From Streptomyces malachitofuscus (GTDB taxonomy: Bacteria; Actinomycetota; Actinomycetes; Streptomycetales; Streptomycetaceae), in assembly GCF_014650055.1 (NCBI RefSeq), contig NZ_BMUF01000002.1, positions 434,001 to 498,000 of the forward strand: a stretch of DNA of 64,000 bases, read 5' to 3'. The notes beneath the pieces are model-generated. The model did not search any database. It had not been told where the DNA came from and saw only the letters and a list, made by a program, of their open reading frames with translations. Shown piece by piece: positions 58,643-64,000 of this stretch (its first letter is position 1; each line of letters opens with the position of its first letter). Position numbers and translations under genes: made by a program.

Positions 58643-61384
58643 ATGACCGACCCCAAGGCCATCCAGCCGAGCGAGCTCGACCAGCTCCCGGACCGCGACC
58701 CCGAGGAGACCGCCGAGTGGCAGGCCTCCCTGGACGCCGTCACCAAGGCGGCCGGGCCGCACCGTGCCGCGTACCTGATGCGCCGCACCCTGGAGCGCGC
58801 CGAGGGCGCCGGCATCGCGCTGCCGAAGCTCCTCGAGACCGATTACGTCAACACCATCCCCACCTCCGCCGAGCCCGCCGTCGACGGCGACGAGGCGATG
58901 GAGCAGCGGATCACCGCCTGGAACCGCTGGAACGCGGCCGCGATGGTGACCCGCGGCAGCAAGTACGGCGTCGGCGGTCACATCGCCACCTTCGCCTCCG
59001 CTGCCTGGCTGTACGAGACCGGCTTCAACCACTTCTTCCGCGGCAAGGAGGGCGACGGCTCGGGCGACCAGCTCTACATCCAGGGCCACGCCTCCCCCGG
59101 CATCTACGCCCGTGCCTTCCTCGACGGCCGGATCGGCGAGGAGCAGCTCGACAACTTCCGCCGTGAGGCGGGCGGCAACGGACTGCCGTCGTACCCGCAC
59201 CCGCGCCGGCTGCCCTGGCTGTGGGAGTTCCCCACCGTGTCGATGGGCCTCGGGCCGATCTCCGCGATCTACCAGGCCCGCTTCAACCGCTATCTGACCA
59301 GCCGCGGCATCAAGGACGTCTCCGACTCCCACGTCTGGGCGTTCCTCGGTGACGGCGAGATGGACGAGCCCGAGTCGACGACCGCGCTCACCCTCGCCTC
59401 CCGCGAGCAGCTCGACAACCTGACCTTCGTCATCAACTGCAACCTGCAGCGCCTCGACGGACCGGTCCGCGCCAACTTCAAGATCGTGCAGGAGCTGGAG
59501 GCCCAGTTCCGCGGCGCCGGCTGGAACGTCATCAAGACGCTCTGGGGCACGGCGTGGGACGAGCTGTTCCAGCTCGACACCACCGGCGCCCTCGTACGCC
59601 GGCTGCGCGAGGTACCGGACGCGCAGGTGCAGACGTACCAGACGCGCGACGCCGCCTACATCCGCGAGGACTTCTTCGGCAAGGACCCGGCGCTCGCCGA
59701 GATGGCGAAGCTGCTGAGCGACGACAAGATCCTCGAGTGCTTCCACCTCTCCCGCGGCGGCCACGAGGCCCGCAAGGTCTACGCCGCGTACAAGGCCGCG
59801 CTCGCCCACAAGGGCGCGCCGACCGTGATCCTCGCGCAGACCGTGAAGGGCCACACCCTCGGTGAGGGCTTCGCCTCGAAGAACGCCAACCACCAGATGA
59901 AGAAGCTGACGGTGGACGAGTTCAAGGCGATGCGCGACCGGCTGGAGCTGCCGGTCTCGGACTCCCAGTTCGTCGACGGCCAGGTTCCCTACGTGCACCC
60001 GGGCGCCGACTCCCCCGAGGTCCGCTACCTCCAGGAGCGCCGCGCCGCCCTCGGCGGTCCGGCCCCGGCCCGCCGCGTGCACCCGGTCGCTCCGCTGCCG
60101 CAGCCCGCCGACAAGGCGTTCACCGCCTTCGACAAGGGCTCCGGCTCGCAGAACGTGGCCACCACCATGGCCTTCGTCCGCCTGGTCAAGGACCTGGTCC
60201 GCGACAAGGAGACCGGCAGGCGCTGGGTGCCGATCGTCCCCGACGAGGCGCGCACCTTCGGTATGGAGAGCCTCTTCCCGTCCCTCGGCATCTACTCGCC
60301 GATGGGCCAGACGTACGAGCCGGTCGACCGCGACCAGCTGATGTACTACAAGGAAGCCAAGAACGGCCAGATCTTCAACGAGGGGATCACCGAGGCCGGC
60401 GCCATGGCCGAGTTCATCGCCGCGTCGACGTCGTACGCGACGCACGGCGAGACGATGATCCCGTTCTACATCTACTACTCGATGTTCGGCTGGCAGCGCA
60501 CCGGCGACCAGATGTGGCAGCTCGGCGACCAGCTCGGCCGCGGCTTCCTGGTCGGCGCCACCGCGGGCCGCACCACGCTGACCGGCGAGGGCCTCCAGCA
60601 CGCCGACGGCCACTCCCCGGTCATCGCGGCGACCAACCCGGCGTCCCTGACGTACGACCCGGCGTTCGCGTACGAGATCGGTGTCATCGTCAAGGAGGGT
60701 CTGCGCCGGATGTTCGGCGAGGGCAAGCCGGACGAGGACCAGAACGTCTTCTACTACCTGACGGTCTACAACGAGCCGCTGCCGCAGCCCGCCAAGCCGC
60801 AGGCGGCCGGCATCGACGAGGGCATCGTCAAGGGCCTGTACCGCTTCAACACGGCGGAGTCCGCGGGCCTGGCCCCGGCCTCCCCCAAGCTCTCGGCTTC
60901 GCTCGAGCCCGGGGGGACCCCCATCGCGCCGCGCATCCAGCTGCTCGGCTCCGGTACGGCGATCCACTGGGCGCTGAAGGCGCAGCAGCTGCTCGCCGAG
61001 GAGTGGGGCGTGGCCGCCGACGTGTGGTCGGCGACCTCGTGGACCGAGCTGCGCCGGGACGCCATGGAGGCGGACGAGGCGCTGCTGCGCGGCGAGGACC
61101 GGGTGCCGTTCGTCCGGCAGGCGCTGCAGGGCGCCGAGGGTCCGGTGCTGGCGGTCTCCGACTACATGCGTCAGGTCCCGGACCAGATCGCGCAGTGGGT
61201 CGAGCAGGACTACACGTCGCTGGGCGCCGACGGCTTCGGCCTGTCGGACACCCGTGACGCGGCCCGCCGCCACTTCGGTGTCGACGCCGAGTCCATCGTC
61301 GTCGCCGCCCTGGCCCAGCTCGCCCGGCGCGGCGAGGTCAAGGCGACGGCCGTGAAGGAAGCGCGCGAGAAGTACGGCCTGTAA
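58643..61384 (+). CDS. aceE: Pyruvate dehydrogenase E1 component, homodimeric type
   Basis: 913 residues, the length of AceE family E1. TPP motif [19 protein letters not shown] (about 231-249) with GDG...NC ([10 protein letters not shown]), pyrimidine-domain [15 protein letters not shown] (about 584-598) with the catalytic Glu, and [16 protein letters not shown]. It decarboxylates pyruvate and acetylates the lipoyl arm of E2. ATG 58643 has GAGGAAGG seven bases upstream. A stretch near residues 746-760 ([14 protein letters not shown]) is encoded by a palindromic repeat element and looks like an in-frame insertion in a surface loop. Confidence 0.97.
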   Translation: MTDPKAIQPSELDQLPDRDPEETAEWQASLDAVTKAAGPHRAAYLMRRTLERAEGAGIALPKLLETDYVNTIPTSAEPAVDGDEAMEQRITAWNRWNAAAMVTRGSKYGVGGHIATFASAAWLYETGFNHFFRGKEGDGSGDQLYIQGHASPGIYARAFLDGRIGEEQLDNFRREAGGNGLPSYPHPRRLPWLWEFPTVSMGLGPISAIYQARFNRYLTSRGIKDVSDSHVWAFLGDGEMDEPESTTALTLASREQLDNLTFVINCNLQRLDGPVRANFKIVQELEAQFRGAGWNVIKTLWGTAWDELFQLDTTGALVRRLREVPDAQVQTYQTRDAAYIREDFFGKDPALAEMAKLLSDDKILECFHLSRGGHEARKVYAAYKAALAHKGAPTVILAQTVKGHTLGEGFASKNANHQMKKLTVDEFKAMRDRLELPVSDSQFVDGQVPYVHPGADSPEVRYLQERRAALGGPAPARRVHPVAPLPQPADKAFTAFDKGSGSQNVATTMAFVRLVKDLVRDKETGRRWVPIVPDEARTFGMESLFPSLGIYSPMGQTYEPVDRDQLMYYKEAKNGQIFNEGITEAGAMAEFIAASTSYATHGETMIPFYIYYSMFGWQRTGDQMWQLGDQLGRGFLVGATAGRTTLTGEGLQHADGHSPVIAATNPASLTYDPAFAYEIGVIVKEGLRRMFGEGKPDEDQNVFYYLTVYNEPLPQPAKPQAAGIDEGIVKGLYRFNTAESAGLAPASPKLSASLEPGGTPIAPRIQLLGSGTAIHWALKAQQLLAEEWGVAADVWSATSWTELRRDAMEADEALLRGEDRVPFVRQALQGAEGPVLAVSDYMRQVPDQIAQWVEQDYTSLGADGFGLSDTRDAARRHFGVDAESIVVAALAQLARRGEVKATAVKEAREKYGL
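60881..60922. repeat. Palindromic repeat element inside the aceE coding sequence
   Basis: Contains tcccccaagctctcggcttc followed by gctcgagcccggggggaccc; the inverse complement of the 44114-44154 element (shared tctcggcttcgctcgag core and ccccc/ggggg ends). Length is a multiple of three and the frame stays open. Confidence 0.7.
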
Positions 61385-61398
61385 GGACCGGTCACCCG

Positions 61399-61432
61399 GC
61401 AGGAGACCCCCGCCCCGGCGGGGGTCTCCTGC
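61399..61432 (+). terminator. Hairpin terminator of aceE
   Basis: Perfect 16-base arms (61399-61414 and 61417-61432) with a two-base loop, 14 bases after the aceE stop. It abuts the start region of the WYL gene. Confidence 0.88.
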
Positions 61433-61444
61433 ATGATGGGGCGC

Positions 61445-62419
61445 ATGCGTGCTGCCCGGCTGATCAGAATGGTGCTGCTGCTGCAGTCCCGGCCCTCGAT
61501 GACCGCCGCCGAACTGGCGCGGGAGCTGGAGGTGTCGGAGCGCACGGTCACCCGGGACGCGCAGGCGCTGTCGGAGGCCGGGGTGCCGGTGTACGCGGAC
61601 CGGGGGCGGATCGGCGGGTACCGGCTGGTCGGCGGGTACCGGACGCGGCTGACCGGGCTGGCCCGCAGCGAGGCGGAGGCACTGTTCCTGTCCGGGGTGC
61701 CGGGGGCGCTGCGCGAGATGGGGCTGGAGGACGCGGCCTCGGCGGCCCGGCTGAAGGTGTCGGCCGCCCTGCTGCCCTCCCTCCGGGACGCCTCCCGGAC
61801 GGCGGCGCAGCGGTTCCATCTGGACGCCCCGAACTGGTTCCACGAGCCGGCGACGCCCGCACTGCTGCCGGCGGTCGCGGACGCGGTGTGGGACGACCGG
61901 CGGATCACCGCCCGCTACCGGCGCGGCGAGCACGACGTGGAGCGGGAGCTGGAGCCGTACGGGCTCGTGCTCAAGGCGGGTGCCTGGTACCTGTGCGCGC
62001 GGGTGGCCGGGGGCGGGTCCTTCCGGGTGTACCGGATCGACCGGTTCACGGCGGTGGAGGCGGGCGAGGAGCGTTTCGAGCGCGCGGAGGAGTTCGATCT
62101 GCCGGCGTTCTGGGAGGAGCGGGCGGAGCAGTTCGCGCGGTCGATCCTGCGAGCGGAGGTGGTGGTGCGGCTGTCGGCGGAGGGGGCGCGCCGGCTTCCG
62201 CACGTCGTGGATCCGCTGTCCGCGCGGGAGGCGCTGGCGCGGGCGGGTGAGCCGGACCGCGGCGGGCGGGTGACGGTGACGTTGCCGGTGGAGTCCGAGG
62301 AGGTCGCCCATACGCAGCTGACCGCGCTGGGGGCGGAGGTGGAGGTGCTGGCGCCCGCGGAGTTGCGGGAGCGGTTCGCGCGGGAAGCTGCGCGGCTGGC
62401 GGAGTTGTACGGGGGGTGA
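61445..62419 (+). CDS. HTH-WYL transcriptional regulator (DeoR/YafY/PafBC type)
   Basis: 324 residues. N-terminal HTH (MTAAELARELEVSERTVTRD, about 20-39), winged region YADRGRIGGYRLVGGY, a WYL domain with AWYLCARV (about 179-186) and ARYRRGEHDVERELEPYGLV, and a C-terminal WCX-like extension. WYL domains sense nucleic acid or small ligands. ATG 61445 is chosen: CATGAT (61432-61437) is a possible -10 seven bases before, so leaderless; ATGs at 61433 and 61436 are alternatives but they lie on the end of the terminator hairpin. Target genes unknown. Confidence 0.9.
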   Translation: MRAARLIRMVLLLQSRPSMTAAELARELEVSERTVTRDAQALSEAGVPVYADRGRIGGYRLVGGYRTRLTGLARSEAEALFLSGVPGALREMGLEDAASAARLKVSAALLPSLRDASRTAAQRFHLDAPNWFHEPATPALLPAVADAVWDDRRITARYRRGEHDVERELEPYGLVLKAGAWYLCARVAGGGSFRVYRIDRFTAVEAGEERFERAEEFDLPAFWEERAEQFARSILRAEVVVRLSAEGARRLPHVVDPLSAREALARAGEPDRGGRVTVTLPVESEEVAHTQLTALGAEVEVLAPAELRERFAREAARLAELYGG

Positions 62420-62448
62420 GCGAGGGTTGCCGCTGCTCGGACCCGGGT

Positions 62449-62530
62449 TTTCTCGCCCCCGCCGCCCCTTCCCGTCCCGTCCCCGGGGGCTCCGCCCCGG
62501 ACCCCGTTCGCGCAGTTCCCCGCGCCCCTT
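62449..62530. repeat. Dispersed repeat cluster
   Basis: Modules gcccccgccgccccttcccg, gggggctccgccccggacccc, and cgcagttccccgcgcccctt follow one another as in the other copies. Located between two same-strand genes (WYL regulator and DUF4240). Confidence 0.7.
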
Positions 62531-62581
62531 TTCCTCCGCACTGCGGGTGCGTCTGCAGGCCTCAGGGCCGATGCTTGACCC

Positions 62582-63106
62582 GTGATGGACGAGACGGAGT
62601 TCTGGGAGCTGGTGGACACTGCCCGGGAGGACGCCGAGGGCGACCCCGAGGAGCAGGCGGACCTGCTCGTGGAGCGGCTGGTACGGCTGGACCCGGAGGC
62701 GGTCCTGGACTTCGCCCGTCACTTCGAGTCGCGCTACCACCGCGCCTACCACTGGGATCTGTGGGGCGCCGCGTGGGTACTCCTCGACGGGGCCAGCGAC
62801 GACGCGTTCGACTTCTTCCGGTGCTGGCTGATCGGCCAGGGCAGGGAGGTCTTCGAGGGCGCGCTGCACGATCCGGACGCGCTGGCCGACCTGCTGGACG
62901 ACGACTTCGACGAGGAGATCGACGGCGACGGCGAGGACCTGGGTTACGCGGCGGACGAGGCGTACGAGCAGCTCACCGGGACGGTGGCACCCGATCTCGA
63001 GCTCCCTCCGGCTCCGGCGGAGCCGGAGGGCACACCGCTCGACTTCGAGAACGAGGCGCTGCTCGCCGAACGTTATCCGCGGCTCTGGGAACGGTTCCGG
63101 GACTGA
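62582..63106 (+). CDS. DUF4240 domain protein
   Basis: 174 residues, very acidic, beginning MMDETEFWELVDTARE, the DUF4240 signature; conserved AYHWDLWGAAWVLLDGASDDAFDFFRCWLIGQGR (from about residue 58) forms the core. Function unknown; often found near toxin-like or immunity genes, but not here. GTG 62582 follows a GATGCT possible -10 by six bases (leaderless); the adjacent ATG 62585 is an alternative. Confidence 0.85.
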   Translation: MMDETEFWELVDTAREDAEGDPEEQADLLVERLVRLDPEAVLDFARHFESRYHRAYHWDLWGAAWVLLDGASDDAFDFFRCWLIGQGREVFEGALHDPDALADLLDDDFDEEIDGDGEDLGYAADEAYEQLTGTVAPDLELPPAPAEPEGTPLDFENEALLAERYPRLWERFRD

Positions 63107-63134
63107 GCCGGGGAGCTGCTGAACGGAATGGCGC

Positions 63135-63971
63135 TCACCTCGGGGCCCCCGCGATCCGGCTGTTCTCCTTCTGCGTCGCCTTCTGCACCATTTCCTGCCG
63201 CTCCTGCCGGCCTCCGGCGTCCGGCTTGCGGCCCTGCAGCTCCGCCGCCATCTCCCTGATCTGCGGCAGACGGGCTTGCAGGGCTGCCCCCGGACAGCTC
63301 GTCATGTAGCCGTCGCTGTGGCCCGCGAGGGCGGGCAGCATCGCGGTGGTGCCGGTCGCGTACCGGCTTCCGCCGTTGCTGGAGACCAGCCGGACGTCGG
63401 ATCGCGGGTCGGTGCCGGACGTACCGAGCTTCCAGGCGGCCAGCTCGGCGATCGCGCGCTCCATCGCGGGCGGCACGGGCACCCCGGCGCTGAAGGTGCC
63501 GAGCGCGGCTATGCCGGTGGTGCGGTGGTTGAAGCCCAAGGTGTGGGCGCCGGTGACGGGACGGCCTGCGCCGCCCGCGCGGCCCTCGTAGACGGTGCCG
63601 CAGCGGTCGACGAGGAAGTTGTAGCCGATGTCGTCCCAGCCCCGAGCGGTGGTCTGGCCCTCGTAGAGGCTGCGTATGTGGGCGGGGGCCTCGGCGCAGT
63701 CGTAGTCGTTGGGCGAGTCGGTATGGTGCACGAAGACGGCGACGACCTTGTCGTCGTAGCGCGGAGGCGGCTGTTCGCGGTCGGCGTCGCCCACCCAGAC
63801 CGCTCTCGGCACGATGTGCGGCTGGGGCGCCGTGTAGGCGGCCGTTTTGCGAACGGGGGCCGCGGCCGAGGGCTCCACGGCCCGCTCGACGCCGTACGCG
63901 CACAACACCAGGGCGACAGCCGCGGCGAAGCCCGGCACGCAGCCGAGCAGCACCTTGACGGATCGGGGCAC
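63135..63971 (-). CDS. N-acetylmuramoyl-L-alanine amidase / PGRP-family protein, possibly 5'-incomplete
   Basis: At least 278 residues. One N-terminal hydrophobic segment (about 6-27), then a PGRP/amidase_2 domain: zinc-ligand His in AVFVHHTDSPNDYD (about 78-91), GWDDIGYNFLVDRCGTVYEGRAGG (about 111-134), GFNHRTTGIAALG, and the distal GHSDGYMTSCPG with second His and Cys ligands (about 218-229). It cleaves the stem peptide from muramic acid. GTG 63971 is the last visible start, but the frame stays open to the window end, so the gene may begin beyond it. Confidence 0.9.
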   Translation of the reverse strand: MPRSVKVLLGCVPGFAAAVALVLCAYGVERAVEPSAAAPVRKTAAYTAPQPHIVPRAVWVGDADREQPPPRYDDKVVAVFVHHTDSPNDYDCAEAPAHIRSLYEGQTTARGWDDIGYNFLVDRCGTVYEGRAGGAGRPVTGAHTLGFNHRTTGIAALGTFSAGVPVPPAMERAIAELAAWKLGTSGTDPRSDVRLVSSNGGSRYATGTTAMLPALAGHSDGYMTSCPGAALQARLPQIREMAAELQGRKPDAGGRQERQEMVQKATQKENSRIAGAPR

Positions 63972-64000
63972 GCCGGCGCCGCCGGTCCTGCGGGATATTC

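Noticed and set aside
58601..62869. 1422-codon open frame antisense to aceE and the WYL gene
   Set aside because: It is the complement of high-GC3 genes; the sense strand encodes AceE and the WYL regulator with full motifs.

Overview
The window is high-GC actinobacterial chromosome. Very strong third-position GC, many GTG starts, leaderless genes and the gene content point to Streptomyces. The order (qcrCAB/cta respiratory genes, ctaC-adoK-erpA, nadA, pspA, cobT/U/S, pepA-lpd-sucB-aceE) agrees with what I remember of the S. coelicolor core chromosome, but this is recall, not a search. It is core chromosome: I see no insertion sequence, prophage, CRISPR array, tRNA or rRNA.

Layout. 1-13.3 kb: the 3' end of an acyl-CoA ligase, a GT4 mannosyltransferase-like enzyme, a GT87 membrane protein, a metalloprotease-like lipoprotein, two paralogous NlpC/P60 wall hydrolases, an NYN-domain protein, a small CxxC protein, a rhomboid protease, a stand-alone Lrp ligand domain, and a small acidic exported protein with a two-component system. 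13.3-19 kb: an SLC13-type transporter with a glycerate kinase, a class V aminotransferase behind a SAM-IV riboswitch, and trpD. 19-30 kb: respiratory block with ctaE-qcrC-qcrA-qcrB and ctaC-ctaD-ctaF, separated by a receiver-like protein and an L,D-transpeptidase, then a cysteine desulfurase-TusA fusion. 30-39 kb: a 76-bp tandem repeat, adenosine kinase, a large acidic membrane protein, erpA, nadA and an HAE1-type RND exporter. 39-43 kb: LuxR-type two-component system, pspAA-pspA, a DUF3043 membrane protein and a methyltransferase. 44-51 kb: late cobalamin genes cobT, cobU (fused to a metallo-beta-lactamase-like domain) and cobS among small and membrane proteins, RDD and GH114 proteins. 51-64 kb: pepA, pyruvate dehydrogenase genes (lpd, E2, a GntR/FCD regulator, aceE), a collagen-like exported protein, a WYL regulator, a DUF4240 protein and a PGRP-type amidase.

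How the genes work together. CtaC/D/E/F and QcrA/B/C form the bc1-aa3 branch, and PDH (AceE, E2, Lpd) feeds it with NADH and acetyl-CoA. ErpA, the desulfurase-TusA fusion and NadA (itself an Fe-S enzyme) form a sulfur/Fe-S/NAD theme. The first third is dominated by envelope enzymes.

The most unusual signals are regulatory or repeat-based. They are: (1) palindromic repeat elements that appear to be inserted in frame in aceE and in the 5' end of ctaC; (2) a SAM-IV riboswitch whose downstream hairpins are mutually exclusive and one of which covers the ribosome binding site of a six-codon ORF; (3) a 76-bp tandem array built from a dispersed intergenic repeat; (4) matching 11-bp direct repeats in front of the two-component operon and of the transporter/glycerate kinase pair; and (5) palindromic operator candidates on the aceE, nadA and erpA promoters.
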